Shown piece by piece: positions 8,980 through 17,831 of a stretch of DNA of 64,000 bases. Origin of the DNA: CAWAMD01 sp963783045 (GTDB taxonomy: Bacteria > Actinomycetota > Nitriliruptoria > Nitriliruptorales > Nitriliruptoraceae). The stretch covers positions 930,001-994,000 of the forward strand of contig CAWAMD010000005.1 in NCBI GenBank assembly GCA_963783045.1, in the 5' to 3' direction. The position numbers and the translations under genes are program-made. Within the stretch, counting starts at the first letter, position 1; every line of letters starts with the position of its first letter. A model generated the notes under the pieces. That model did not search any database, had not been told where the DNA came from, and saw nothing but the letters and a program-made list of their open reading frames with translations.

Positions 8980-9142
8980 TGGTCTGTTTCGGAGGTCCTT
9001 TGTCGCATCGAGAGCGTTCCTGCGCCCGGAGGGCAAGGCGCGAGTCGTCGTCGTAGCGGGGTTCTACGTCGACGACGAGCAACGCGGCCATCCGGGATGC
9101 AGGGACGATCGAATGCAGAAGGAACTTCCGAAACGGACCACT
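8978..9142 (+). mobile_element. MITE-like 165-bp palindromic element, copy 1
   Basis: The ends are AGTGGTCTGTTTCGG and, inverted at the far end, AGTGGTCCGTTTCGG, which form imperfect terminal inverted repeats of about 24 bp. The match between the two halves continues with interruptions to a central hairpin around the GTCGTAG/CTACGTCGAC segment, so nearly the whole element can fold on itself. A second copy at 22922-23086 differs at two positions. It is flanked by CTAG on both sides (8976-8979 and 9141-9144), a possible 4-bp target duplication. Those CTAGs supply the TAG stops of lipA and, on the other strand, of the DUF5995 gene. It has no coding capacity, so mobilisation would need a transposase elsewhere. 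Confidence 0.8.
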
Positions 9143-10001
9143 AGCGGGCCCTCACCCGACGACGGACCCGTCGGGGCGTCGCAGCGGTGACGCCACCTTC
9201 CGAGGAGGTGCCGTTGGTGCCCTGGAACGGCGGGCGGAGGCGGTGCGCCGCTCGGCGCAGCGCCGCGAAGGGCAGCTGGTTGGCCAGGTCGACCATGCCG
9301 ACGGTCGTCAGCGAGAGATCGATCAGATGCCGGCGGACGGTCTCGAACTCCTCCGGTGTCTGGGCGTAGGCGAGCGCCATCGCGTGGTTCCACCCGGCGC
9401 TGCGCACGTGCTCGAGCATGAGGCCGGTGAGCATCTCGTCGAACCGCAGCGCCATGGCGTCGAGCAACCGCAGGGCCGGCGAGAACTGCTCGGCGAGCAT
9501 GTCCTGCACCACGTCGGTGGTGGCGGCGAGCACCTCGTTCACGGCCTCGTAGTCGTAGCGGCGCCGGGCGACGATGGCCTCGGCGGGCAGCGGCGGGTCG
9601 GGCGCCGTGTCGCCGAAGGCACGCATGGTCAGGGCGACGGCGCGGGGCAGGTCGTAGGTGATGTGCGCGTTGATCCCGAGCAGGGCGTGCTCGAGCACGG
9701 CGGCGCGGCCCCAGCCGGCGACTGCGAAGGCCCGCTCCCACGGGGCCGGGCAGGTGGTCGGATCGGCGCAGTAGGCGTCGTCGGCCTCGAAGTACATCGA
9801 GGCGAAGCGCACGGTCAGCGCCAGCGTCCACTGAGGATCGAGGAAGTCGCCGCTCGGGATGAGGCGGTGCATCTGGCCCGTCATGGCGCGGTAGACGGTC
9901 AGGAAGATCGCGCGCCGGTCGTCCCGGGCGCGCAGCTGGACGAGCCGACGGTCCATGCGGTCCGTGACGGCCTCGAGCGGTGCGAGATCCAGCGCGGTCA
10001 T
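9141..10001 (-). CDS. DUF5995 family protein
   Basis: A 286-residue protein with the DUF5995 core motif LLGINAHITYDLPRAV and the preceding Tyr/Asp-rich segment. The family is mainly actinobacterial, of unknown biochemistry, and predicted to be soluble and helical. The ATG at 10001-9999 overlaps the stop of the dynamin-like gene by 4 nt (ATGA), so it is the third gene of a translationally coupled operon. Its stop (TAG) is provided by the edge of the palindromic element, and its last about 25 residues are rich in Arg and Ser and may be altered by that insertion. The open frame extends far upstream, but that part is antisense to the fold of the neighbouring gene and is not coding. Confidence 0.75.
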   Translation of the reverse strand: MTALDLAPLEAVTDRMDRRLVQLRARDDRRAIFLTVYRAMTGQMHRLIPSGDFLDPQWTLALTVRFASMYFEADDAYCADPTTCPAPWERAFAVAGWGRAAVLEHALLGINAHITYDLPRAVALTMRAFGDTAPDPPLPAEAIVARRRYDYEAVNEVLAATTDVVQDMLAEQFSPALRLLDAMALRFDEMLTGLMLEHVRSAGWNHAMALAYAQTPEEFETVRRHLIDLSLTTVGMVDLANQLPFAALRRAAHRLRPPFQGTNGTSSEGGVTAATPRRVRRRVRAR

Positions 10002-11500
10002 CCGGTGACCTTCCCCTCCGTGCCGGGACGGGCGGTCCCGGCGACATCGACGTACAGACCTTCGTAGGAGCGTGCGAGCACACCGCAGGCCTCGCGGGTC
10101 GCCGGATCCATCAGCGGGCTCGAGGCTCGCTGGCGCCACCGGTCGATCGCCGCGAGCGCCTGCTGCTGGCAGTCGTCGGCGGACGCGTCGGGCGGCAGGC
10201 CGAGTCGCGCGCGGGCCGTTCCGGTCGTCACCCGCCGGACCTCGTCCACCTCGTCCTCGTCGAGGGTTGCGACGCCGGCGAGGACGAGGTGGAGCAGCCG
10301 CAGCTCCGCGAGCTCGTGCGCCGACGACTCGGCCTGCTCGATCGCCGTCTGCAACGTCCGGGCGCCGGCCGGGTCGGTGTCCGCGAGCCGTCCGGCGACC
10401 TGGCGAAGGCCGGTCAGGACCGAGCGGACCTTCAGCGCCGTCGCGCGGGTCATGAAATGGCCACGAATCAGCGACTGGAGGGGCGCCAGACCGGAGCAGT
10501 CGACGAGACGCCGGGCCAGCTCGGACGAGGTGGTCACCCGGCCGCTGCGCACCTCCTCGACCGCGCGGCGCAGGCCGTACATGCCGAGCCGGTCGAGAAG
10601 TGCCTGTCGGGCCGGAGGCGCCAGCGGCGTGTGCTCGGCGGCGACGACCCGGTCGGCGGAGAGCAGCAGGTCGACGAGCTCCGCGTCGGGCAGCCGGGCG
10701 AGGGTGGCGATCGCCGCGAACTCGTCGTGGGTGAGGGTCAGCCCCGTCTCGGCGATCAGGCCGGCCACCGGCAACACGGTGACGGTCAGCGCACGGACCC
10801 TCGGATCGCGCCGGTACCGGGCGGCGATACGCGCCGCCGCGTCCATGGCGTCGGGCCGCCCGACGCCGATCTCGTCCGCCCGGGACAGCACGGCGACGGC
10901 GTTCACCGGCGACGCGTTGGCGATGGTGCGGTCGGCGAAGGTCTCGAGGAACCCGGCGTCGTCGGCATGCAGATGGCGCATCAGATAGATGACCGCGTCG
11001 GCCTGCCCGTAGCCGTCTTCGGGCGTCAGGTAGGTCGTGGTCACCGCCCCGAGGCCGCTGGAGGCCCCGAGCCCTGGCGTGTCGACGAGGGTGACCTCGC
11101 GCAGCGACGATGACGGCCACGACACCTCGAGGTGGTCGATCTCCCCCGTCGTCAGCCCGTCGAAGGTGATCGCGAGCGCGCCGCCGTCGCGCCGGAACGG
11201 CAGCTCGCGCCGGGTGCCGTCGCGCAGCCGGGCATGGACCTCGTACCCGAGGCCCTCGCGGTACCAGCTGATCAGCCGGGTGCACTCGCCGGCGTCCGTC
11301 GGGGCGAGCCGCTCGCCGACGAGCGCGTTCAGCAGCGTCGACTTGCCGGCCTTGACGCGTCCCGCGAGCGCCACGCGCAGCGGTCCGTCGAGCCGGGCCG
11401 TCAGCGCCGCGACCTCGTCCGCGGCGGCGGTTCCCTCGGTCAGCGACTGTGCGAGCATGCAGACGGGACGGGTGCGCGCGACCAGCTCGGCACGTGTCAT
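9998..11500 (-). CDS. Dynamin-like GTPase, IniC type
   Basis: A 500-residue bacterial dynamin-family GTPase. G1 is GRVKAGKST at residues 47-55, G3 is DTPG in TLVDTPGLGASS, and the G4 position reads SRAD in place of the usual N/TKxD. A helical C-terminal region follows. Such proteins act on membranes, often in pairs. The mycobacterial IniA/IniC proteins, induced by envelope-targeting drugs, are the closest described analogues. It overlaps both neighbours by 4 nt (ATGA at 11497-11500 and 9998-10001), so the three genes 13335 to 9141 form one operon. The weak G4 suggests it may be the less active partner. Confidence 0.8.
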   Translation of the reverse strand: MTRAELVARTRPVCMLAQSLTEGTAAADEVAALTARLDGPLRVALAGRVKAGKSTLLNALVGERLAPTDAGECTRLISWYREGLGYEVHARLRDGTRRELPFRRDGGALAITFDGLTTGEIDHLEVSWPSSSLREVTLVDTPGLGASSGLGAVTTTYLTPEDGYGQADAVIYLMRHLHADDAGFLETFADRTIANASPVNAVAVLSRADEIGVGRPDAMDAAARIAARYRRDPRVRALTVTVLPVAGLIAETGLTLTHDEFAAIATLARLPDAELVDLLLSADRVVAAEHTPLAPPARQALLDRLGMYGLRRAVEEVRSGRVTTSSELARRLVDCSGLAPLQSLIRGHFMTRATALKVRSVLTGLRQVAGRLADTDPAGARTLQTAIEQAESSAHELAELRLLHLVLAGVATLDEDEVDEVRRVTTGTARARLGLPPDASADDCQQQALAAIDRWRQRASSPLMDPATREACGVLARSYEGLYVDVAGTARPGTEGKVTG

Positions 11501-13335
11501 CGCAACGTCTCCAGCTGCGCGGCACGGCTCGTGATCGCGTCGAGTCGGGTCGCCTGCTCCTCCAGACGCGCGACCATCGCCGACTGCTGCTCCTGGTCGG
11601 CCGCCTGCCGCCCGGCGGCGCCGCGCGCGGCGTCCTCGTAGGTGGTGCGCAGGGAGACCAGCTGCGCCGCCAGGCCGTCCCGCATCCGCTGCTGCTGCTC
11701 CCGCACGGTGGCGGTCAGCCGCGTCCGCGCCTCGAGCTCCACGTCCTCGAGGAAGCGACGCATCTGCTGCATCGCGTCCTGACGCTGCTGTTCCTGCCGG
11801 TTGCGGCGCTGCTCCACGAGACCGCGGCCACCGAAGAGCAGTCCTGCGCCGAGCAGGATCGGGCTGGCAGCGAGCACCGACGCGGCGGCCGGCAGCAGCC
11901 GCTCGATGAGTCCGAGCACGTCGGCCGCCTCGACGGCGTCCATGAGCATCGTCACCCCGTGCTTCACCGTCCGGTCGAGACGGTCGTCGTCGGGCACGTC
12001 GCGCTGGCCCGTGTCCCAGAGACGGCCGATCTCCACGCCCACGTCCACGCCGCCGAGCTCGGGCAGCGACACGCCCGTGTCGGCGACGGCGGCCAGCACG
12101 TCCGCACGGGCCGACGCGGCGCCGGCAGCCACCCGGTCGAAAAGTGCGGCGAGCAGCTCACCGACGGCGGTCTGCACGTCGCGGGTGAGCTGCTCCCACT
12201 CGTCGGCGTGTTGGAGCGTGCCGATGCGCTTCTCGATGGCACGCTCGAGCTCGAGCATTCGGGCGCGCAGGTCGTGCCCGATCTCGTCGGCGAGCTGCGT
12301 CATGCAGTCGTCGAGCACCTGACGCCAGCGTGCGTGCCCGGCTTCGAGCCGCGTGAGGTCGTCGACGGTCCGGGTGAGCCGCTCGAGCTCGCCCGCGCCC
12401 GCAGGGTGGAGCGCCGCGAGCTCCGCGTCGATGCCGTGCCGGACCTGTCCGAGCACGACACGCACCTCGTCGACGGCCCGGTGGGCGGCCCGATCGACCG
12501 ACCGGGCCGCGACCTCGCCGGTCAGGATGTCACGCAACGCCGGGATCCCGCTCTCGCCGTCGAGCGTCTCGTCGCCCCGCGCGACGGCCACGCGGCCCAG
12601 CGCGGACGACAACGGCACCAGCCGCGCGTCGATACCGGCCTCGCGAAGGTGACGGCGGTCGAGGTCTGCGATCTGCCGCCAGGCCGGATACAGGTCCGTC
12701 TTCGTGAGGCAGAACAGGACGGTCGGGCAGGCCTCGGTGGCCCGGGCCAGCAGCGAGCGCTCGCTGGCCGTGAGCTCCTGCGAGGCGTCGGACACGAGCA
12801 GCAGGGCGTCCGCGTACGGCAGGAAGGTGAGCGTCGCGGCGGTCCGCCCGGCACCGAGCCCGCCCATCCCGGGGGTGTCGACGAAGGTCAGGCCCCGCGC
12901 GAGCAGCGGGTGGGGAAGGGCCACCTCGGCGCGCTCGACGCGCCGAACGTTGTGCGGGTTGCCGGCCTCGGTCACGAAGTCGGACAGCTGCTCGCGGGCG
13001 ACCGTCTCGACCACGGGCTCACCGCCGTCGCGTCGGTGGATCTGGCAGCGCTCCACGTCGCCGTGGTGGACGATGGTGAGCGCCGAGGTGGCCAGGTCGT
13101 CGTCGACCGGCAGCAGGGAGTCGCCGAGGAGCGCGTTGACGAGCGAGCTCTTGCCCTGCTTGAACTCGCCGACGACGCACACGACGGTGGAGGGCTCCGC
13201 CAGGCGTGTCCCGGCCGCATGCAGACGACGCTGCAGGTCCGCCCGGCCGGTGTGGGCGATGGCGTCCAGCCCGTCGTGGACCAACCGCGCCGCCCCGTCA
13301 TGCAGCCCGCGTCCGTCGACCATCTCGAACGTCAT
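11497..13335 (-). CDS. Dynamin-like GTPase, IniA type
   Basis: A 612-residue bacterial dynamin. G1 is GEFKQGKSS at residues 56-64, G3 is DTPGMGGLG and G4 is TKTD, so all nucleotide-binding elements are intact. A long helical stalk follows, then a hydrophobic membrane-binding segment at about 471-503 and a Gln/Arg-rich terminal coiled coil. This matches IniA-like proteins, which bind and remodel the cytoplasmic membrane. It is first in the operon and divergent from the Hsp70-like gene across about 125 bp. GTPase and chaperone genes side by side suggest a common membrane-stress function, which is inferred and not shown. Confidence 0.82.
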   Translation of the reverse strand: MTFEMVDGRGLHDGAARLVHDGLDAIAHTGRADLQRRLHAAGTRLAEPSTVVCVVGEFKQGKSSLVNALLGDSLLPVDDDLATSALTIVHHGDVERCQIHRRDGGEPVVETVAREQLSDFVTEAGNPHNVRRVERAEVALPHPLLARGLTFVDTPGMGGLGAGRTAATLTFLPYADALLLVSDASQELTASERSLLARATEACPTVLFCLTKTDLYPAWRQIADLDRRHLREAGIDARLVPLSSALGRVAVARGDETLDGESGIPALRDILTGEVAARSVDRAAHRAVDEVRVVLGQVRHGIDAELAALHPAGAGELERLTRTVDDLTRLEAGHARWRQVLDDCMTQLADEIGHDLRARMLELERAIEKRIGTLQHADEWEQLTRDVQTAVGELLAALFDRVAAGAASARADVLAAVADTGVSLPELGGVDVGVEIGRLWDTGQRDVPDDDRLDRTVKHGVTMLMDAVEAADVLGLIERLLPAAASVLAASPILLGAGLLFGGRGLVEQRRNRQEQQRQDAMQQMRRFLEDVELEARTRLTATVREQQQRMRDGLAAQLVSLRTTYEDAARGAAGRQAADQEQQSAMVARLEEQATRLDAITSRAAQLETLR

Positions 13336-13395
13336 GAGAGCCCCGGCTCCCGCAATCCGGTGCCCGCTCCGCGACCCGTGGACACCCTGCGGGCG

Positions 13396-13401
13396 TATAG
13401 T
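13396..13401 (+). promoter_or_regulatory. Putative -10 element upstream of the Hsp70-like gene
   Basis: TATAGT lies 60 bp upstream of the ATG at 13461 in an otherwise GC-rich region, in the 125-bp gap between the divergent dynamin and Hsp70-like genes. No convincing -35 was seen at the standard distance. Confidence 0.4.
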
Positions 13402-13460
13402 GCCACGAACGCGATGGACGCGGGTCCCGTTCCAGCAATGGACCGGAGAGGGGCGCGGAC

Positions 13461-15413
13461 ATGGGCAGTGCCGACGGATATGTCCTCGGGGTCGACCTGG
13501 GAACCACGTACTCGTCGGCTGCGGTCGCGGACGACGGTCGCGCGACCACGATCAGCCTCGGCACCCGGACGGCGACGATCCCGTCGGTCGTCACGCTGCG
13601 CGTGGACGGGGACGTCCTGGTCGGCGAGGCCGCCGAGCGCCGGGCGCTGACGGAGCCGTCACGGACGGCCCGCGAGTTCAAGCGGCGGCTCGGCGACCCG
13701 GTCCCCTTCCTGCTCGGCGGCACCCCCTACGGCGCCGAGGCACTGACGGCCCACCTGCTGCGCTGGATCGTGTCGAAGGTCACCGAACAGGAGGGTGCCA
13801 GGCCGGACCGCGTGGTGGTCAGCCACCCGGCCAACTGGGGGCCCTACAAGCTCGAGCTGCTGACCCAGGCCGTCCGCATGGCCGACGTCGAGCCGGTGAG
13901 CTACCTCGCGGAGCCCGTCGCCGCGGCCATCCACTACGCCCAGCTCGAGCGGTTCGAGACCGGCGGCATGGTGGCCGTCTACGACTTCGGCGGCGGCACG
14001 TTCGACGCCGCGGTCCTGCGCACGACCGAGGACGGGTTCACGATCGTCGGCACGCCCGAGGGGCTTGAGCGCATCGGCGGCATCGACTTCGACCAGGCCG
14101 TGCTCGACCACGTCGACCGCGCGCTGGACGGAGCGGTGCGGGACGCGGGCGACGACCCGGGCGCGCTGGCTGCCGTGGTGCGGCTCCGCGAGGAGTGCCA
14201 GGCAGCGAAGGAGACGCTCAGCCAGGACACCGACGTCGACATCCCCGTGCTGCTCCCCCGGGTGCAGACCGAGGTGCGGCTCACGCGCGGCGAGTTCGAG
14301 GACATGATCCGGCCGCGCGTGCTCGAGACACTGGCGGCGCTGGAACGTGCGGTGCGCAGCGCCGGCGCCGGTATGGACGACATGGACCGGATCCTGCTCG
14401 TCGGCGGCAGCTCGCGGATCCCCCTCGTCGGCCAGCTCATCCGCGAGCGGACCGGCCGGCCGCTGGCCCTCGACGCGCATCCGAAGGATGCCATCGCCCT
14501 CGGGGCCGCCATGTCCGGCTACGCGCAGCTGGCGGCACCCGAACCCACCGCATCCGAACCTGCAGCACCCGAGCACGCGGCACCCGCAGGGCCAGCGGCC
14601 GCGCCGACGCCCGCGCCGGTCCCGGTGGCACCGGACCCGGCCACCGCCGCGTCGGCGCCCGCGACCGCCGGCCAGGCACCCGAACCCGCGGCGGCAGTCC
14701 CGACACCGCCCGCGCCGGCGCAGGTCCCACCCGCTCCCCCGGCACCGCCTGCCGAGCCTCGCACGGGCATCCTGCCGGAGCCGCCACCTCGACCGGCGCG
14801 ACGCGTGCCGGCCATGGCCGTCGGTGCCGGTGTGGGTGCCCTGGTCGCGATCGTCGCCCTCGTGCTGCTGCTCACCCGCGGCGGCCCGGAGGACGCCGCG
14901 GCGTCGGCCGCGTCCGCCTCGTCGGCAGCAGACGGTGCCGCCGCCGCGGCATCCCCGTCACCGGAGCCGTCGACCGCGACCTCCTCCGAGGAGGCATGGT
15001 CCGAGCCAACGTCCGGCGAGACCTCGGACACATCACCGGACGACCCGCCCACCGCCGGCCTGCCCGGGGGCCGCTACGTCGAGATCACCGGCATCACCCT
15101 GCAGGGTGACAGGTACGCCGTCGACTACGAGACCTACAACTACACGCCGAAGATCAGCGACAACGACGGCGACTACCACATCCACTTCTTCTTCGACACC
15201 GTCGCCCCGGAGAACGCCGGCACCAACGGCCCCGACCCGGCCGAGTGGATCCTCTACGACGGTCCCGTCCCCTTCACCGGATACGGGCCGGCCGACCGCC
15301 CGCCGGGGGCCGACAAGATCTGCGCCCTCGTCGCGAACCACCTGCACGAGATCGCGATGTACGGCGGCCGGGCCGACAAGACCGGCAACTGCGTCGACCT
15401 GCCCACCGGCTGA
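13461..15413 (+). CDS. Membrane-anchored Hsp70-like ATPase with an extracytoplasmic domain
   Basis: A 650-residue protein. Residues 1-350 are an Hsp70/actin-type ATPase with the phosphate loops GVDLGTTYS and YDFGGGTFD and the adenosine motif VGGSSRIP. The Hsp70 substrate-binding domain is absent. In its place is a Pro/Ala-rich linker (about 355-445), one transmembrane helix (about 450-472), a second low-complexity Ala/Ser linker and a C-terminal domain of about 110 residues (GRYVEITGITLQGDRYAVDY onward). The last domain should lie outside the membrane and has two cysteines. GGAGAGGGG precedes the ATG. The layout suggests a transmembrane sensor or anchor with an ATPase on the inside. It is divergent from the dynamin pair. 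Confidence 0.82.
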   Translation: MGSADGYVLGVDLGTTYSSAAVADDGRATTISLGTRTATIPSVVTLRVDGDVLVGEAAERRALTEPSRTAREFKRRLGDPVPFLLGGTPYGAEALTAHLLRWIVSKVTEQEGARPDRVVVSHPANWGPYKLELLTQAVRMADVEPVSYLAEPVAAAIHYAQLERFETGGMVAVYDFGGGTFDAAVLRTTEDGFTIVGTPEGLERIGGIDFDQAVLDHVDRALDGAVRDAGDDPGALAAVVRLREECQAAKETLSQDTDVDIPVLLPRVQTEVRLTRGEFEDMIRPRVLETLAALERAVRSAGAGMDDMDRILLVGGSSRIPLVGQLIRERTGRPLALDAHPKDAIALGAAMSGYAQLAAPEPTASEPAAPEHAAPAGPAAAPTPAPVPVAPDPATAASAPATAGQAPEPAAAVPTPPAPAQVPPAPPAPPAEPRTGILPEPPPRPARRVPAMAVGAGVGALVAIVALVLLLTRGGPEDAAASAASASSAADGAAAAASPSPEPSTATSSEEAWSEPTSGETSDTSPDDPPTAGLPGGRYVEITGITLQGDRYAVDYETYNYTPKISDNDGDYHIHFFFDTVAPENAGTNGPDPAEWILYDGPVPFTGYGPADRPPGADKICALVANHLHEIAMYGGRADKTGNCVDLPTG

Positions 15414-15420
15414 TCAGCGA

Positions 15421-15447
15421 GGGGCCCACCGCGACGCGGTGGGCCCC
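15421..15447. terminator. Bidirectional hairpin terminator
   Basis: A 13-bp perfect inverted repeat around one central base, starting GGGGCCCACC and ending GGTGGGCCCC, lies in the 47-bp gap between two convergent genes. It can serve both strands. There is no T-tract, which is common for GC-rich actinobacterial terminators. Confidence 0.75.
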
Positions 15448-15460
15448 GGCCGTGCCGCCT

Positions 15461-17815
15461 CTAGGCCGCGTCGCCCTTCCACGGGTCCTTGCGAAGCTCG
15501 GGCTCGAACGCGCGGAGCGGGTGACGGGTCGGGTCCAGCGGCCCCATGTCCCACGGCTCGAAGGCGTTCTTCACGTTGGCCAGGCCGGTCGACGCCAGCT
15601 CGGGGTGGTGGCGCAGGAGGACCTCCTTCAGGCTGGCCCGGTCGACCCACGCCATGCCTTCAGGCGTGTAGACCTCCTCGCGGTAGTCGGTCGTGAAGAA
15701 CCGGTCGGCCTGCAACCGTCGGCTGGCGTTCAAGATGAAGATCTGGAACATCGTCTCGCCGAAGCCGAACCCGGTGGGCCGGTGCCCCTCGGCGAGCGTG
15801 CCGACCATGAGGTCGAGCTTCTCAACGTCGCCGCCGTAGATCTCGTCGAGGTCGGCGACGTGGTCCGGGTCGTCGGTCAGGTCGGCGAAGCTGCGGATCG
15901 GGTTCAGGCCGAGCTGGCGACGGAACTCGTTGTAGCGTGGCACGCCGCGTTCGCGGGCACGCAGGATGTCGATCACGCCCATGTCGAAGACCGGGTTGCC
16001 GGGCACCGAGAGCTCCTGCATGAACCGCGGGAAGTTGTTGAGCACGAGCTGGCCCGGGTGCTGGGTGCCGAAGGAGTAGAGCAGGTCGGCCATCGGCACC
16101 CGTGCGGTCAGCTTCGGTGAGCCCGCCTGCCGGCTCGCGACGAACGGGACCTCCTCGATCGGCGCGTCGTCCCGGTGGTGGCGCAGCCGCAGGCTCTCGG
16201 GTAGCAGCGAGTGGAGGCGGTAGACCTCGACGAACTCCTCGCTGAGGGCGAACGGCGAGCCGTGCTTGTCGATGGCGTTGCCGACGAGCCCGCCGAGCTC
16301 GGCGTTGGGCACGTTGAAGGTCGCGACCGTCTTGCGGTGCTCCGGCGAGCGCAGCCGGTAGGTGAGCATGCCGAACCAGTTGGCGTTGAGCCCCATGGTC
16401 AGGCGCTCCTCCGGCAGGATCGCCGGCGTCCACTCGATCGAGTGGATCTTCGCCATGACCGCGGCGTTGACGAGCCGGGCGACGTTGAACAGGCGGTCGT
16501 CGTCCCAGTCCGGGTAGTGCTCGGCGAGGTGGTCGCAGATGGCGTTGTGCTCGCGGGCGAACAGGGTGTGCAGCAGCGAGAGGCCCACCCACCAGTTGCG
16601 GACCATGCCGGTGTCCTCGACGCGACCGTGGCCCACGGGCAGCCGACCGTCCGGGTCGATCCGCAGCTTGCCGCCCACGTGGCTGCGCACCCGGTCCTGG
16701 GTCGCCTGGTCGCTGCCGTAGAGCTGCGATCCGTCCCACCAGTGGGTGACCTCGTTCACGAACGAGGTCGGGTAGTTCTCCCCGGTCTCACGGCGGGTCG
16801 GGTCGGGCTGCGTGCGTCCGACGAACATGGCGTGCTGGCGGTACCGCTCCCGCGCCGGGTCGTCCTCAGCGAGCGGGACCTCGATGATCTCGCGGGTCAG
16901 GTTCTCGCCGTGGCTGATCCAGTCGTGGTTCTGGAACTGGATCCAGCAGGCGGCGAGCAGGTTCAGGAACGGGACCTCGGCCATGTCCCCGTTGCGGCTG
17001 AGCAGCCGCCGGCTGATCAGCCGCGGGTCGGGGTCGAGCAGCTCCGCGTCGCTCGCCGGCCGGGCTGCCGAGGGCCGGACGTTACGCGCGAACCGGGTGC
17101 CGGCCGCACCCTCCTTCGGGTCGTCGAGGTTGTTCCAGCTCCCGTCAGCCGTTCGGTAGTGGGTCACGCCGGGCGGCGGCGACATCGGGCCCTCGTGGTA
17201 GCCGACCTTCGCGCCCGACGGGTAGGTCGTGCGCAGGTTCTCCAGGTTCAGCTTGTCGCGCATGTGGGCGAGCGTGAGGATCCCGCTGTAGAGCTTCTTG
17301 CGGTACCAGTTGGTCCACACGGCGCCCGAGTAGTCCCGCCCGATCGATTCGGTCAGCACGTCGAACGTGGCCCCGCCGATCCGGCCGATCGCGTGGCCGA
17401 CGACGAAGCGGGCGCGTTCGACCGCCGTCGGGCCGGGTCCGGGCACCGGGGGTGGTGGAAGGGTGCCGGGTGCGGGAGGGCCGAGCAGCTGGTCGCCGTC
17501 GAAGTGGTGGCTGGTCGGCACCTGCACGTGGAGCTCCGCCTGCGCGTTCTGCTGGCAGCGGGCATGCATCTGCCGCCACGCGTCCCGCGTCGGGTCGACC
17601 GTCAGCGCGGCGGAGTAGCTCTCGGCCGCGTCGCCGTACCGCTCGGCGTGGAAGTAGGCCAGCCCGAGCAGGGCGTGGCTCTCACCGCTCGGATCACCCT
17701 CGGCAGCTTCCGCCAGGCGGTCGATCGCGGTGAGCACGTCCCGCTCGTCGAGCAGCCGCGTGCCTTCCTCCCGCGCCCGTTCCCACGTGACGATCCCGTC
17801 GTCGGTCGCACTCAT
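15461..17815 (-). CDS. Haem peroxidase, alpha-dioxygenase/cyclooxygenase-like, with N-terminal TPR segment
   Basis: A 784-residue protein of the animal haem-peroxidase superfamily. The distal-histidine region reads IQFQNHDWISHG (about residue 296), the proximal histidine lies in LLHTLFAREHN (about 415), and YRLHSLLP (about 533) matches the catalytic tyrosine segment of cyclooxygenases and plant alpha-dioxygenases. This combination predicts oxygenation of fatty acids to hydroperoxides rather than generic peroxidase activity. Residues 1-90 look like tetratricopeptide repeats, followed by a Pro-rich spacer; this extension is unusual. There is no signal peptide, so it is probably cytoplasmic or membrane-peripheral. 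The membrane-protein gene upstream ends 16 nt before it, so an operon is likely. The substrate is unknown. Confidence 0.85.
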   Translation of the reverse strand: MSATDDGIVTWERAREEGTRLLDERDVLTAIDRLAEAAEGDPSGESHALLGLAYFHAERYGDAAESYSAALTVDPTRDAWRQMHARCQQNAQAELHVQVPTSHHFDGDQLLGPPAPGTLPPPPVPGPGPTAVERARFVVGHAIGRIGGATFDVLTESIGRDYSGAVWTNWYRKKLYSGILTLAHMRDKLNLENLRTTYPSGAKVGYHEGPMSPPPGVTHYRTADGSWNNLDDPKEGAAGTRFARNVRPSAARPASDAELLDPDPRLISRRLLSRNGDMAEVPFLNLLAACWIQFQNHDWISHGENLTREIIEVPLAEDDPARERYRQHAMFVGRTQPDPTRRETGENYPTSFVNEVTHWWDGSQLYGSDQATQDRVRSHVGGKLRIDPDGRLPVGHGRVEDTGMVRNWWVGLSLLHTLFAREHNAICDHLAEHYPDWDDDRLFNVARLVNAAVMAKIHSIEWTPAILPEERLTMGLNANWFGMLTYRLRSPEHRKTVATFNVPNAELGGLVGNAIDKHGSPFALSEEFVEVYRLHSLLPESLRLRHHRDDAPIEEVPFVASRQAGSPKLTARVPMADLLYSFGTQHPGQLVLNNFPRFMQELSVPGNPVFDMGVIDILRARERGVPRYNEFRRQLGLNPIRSFADLTDDPDHVADLDEIYGGDVEKLDLMVGTLAEGHRPTGFGFGETMFQIFILNASRRLQADRFFTTDYREEVYTPEGMAWVDRASLKEVLLRHHPELASTGLANVKNAFEPWDMGPLDPTRHPLRAFEPELRKDPWKGDAA

Positions 17816-17831
17816 GGTCGGTTCTCCCCTC

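Noticed and set aside
10002..11525. A 794-codon minus-strand frame that would extend the DUF5995 protein far upstream.
   Set aside because: The extension is Arg-rich and out of frame with the GTPase that clearly occupies this DNA; the true start overlaps its stop.
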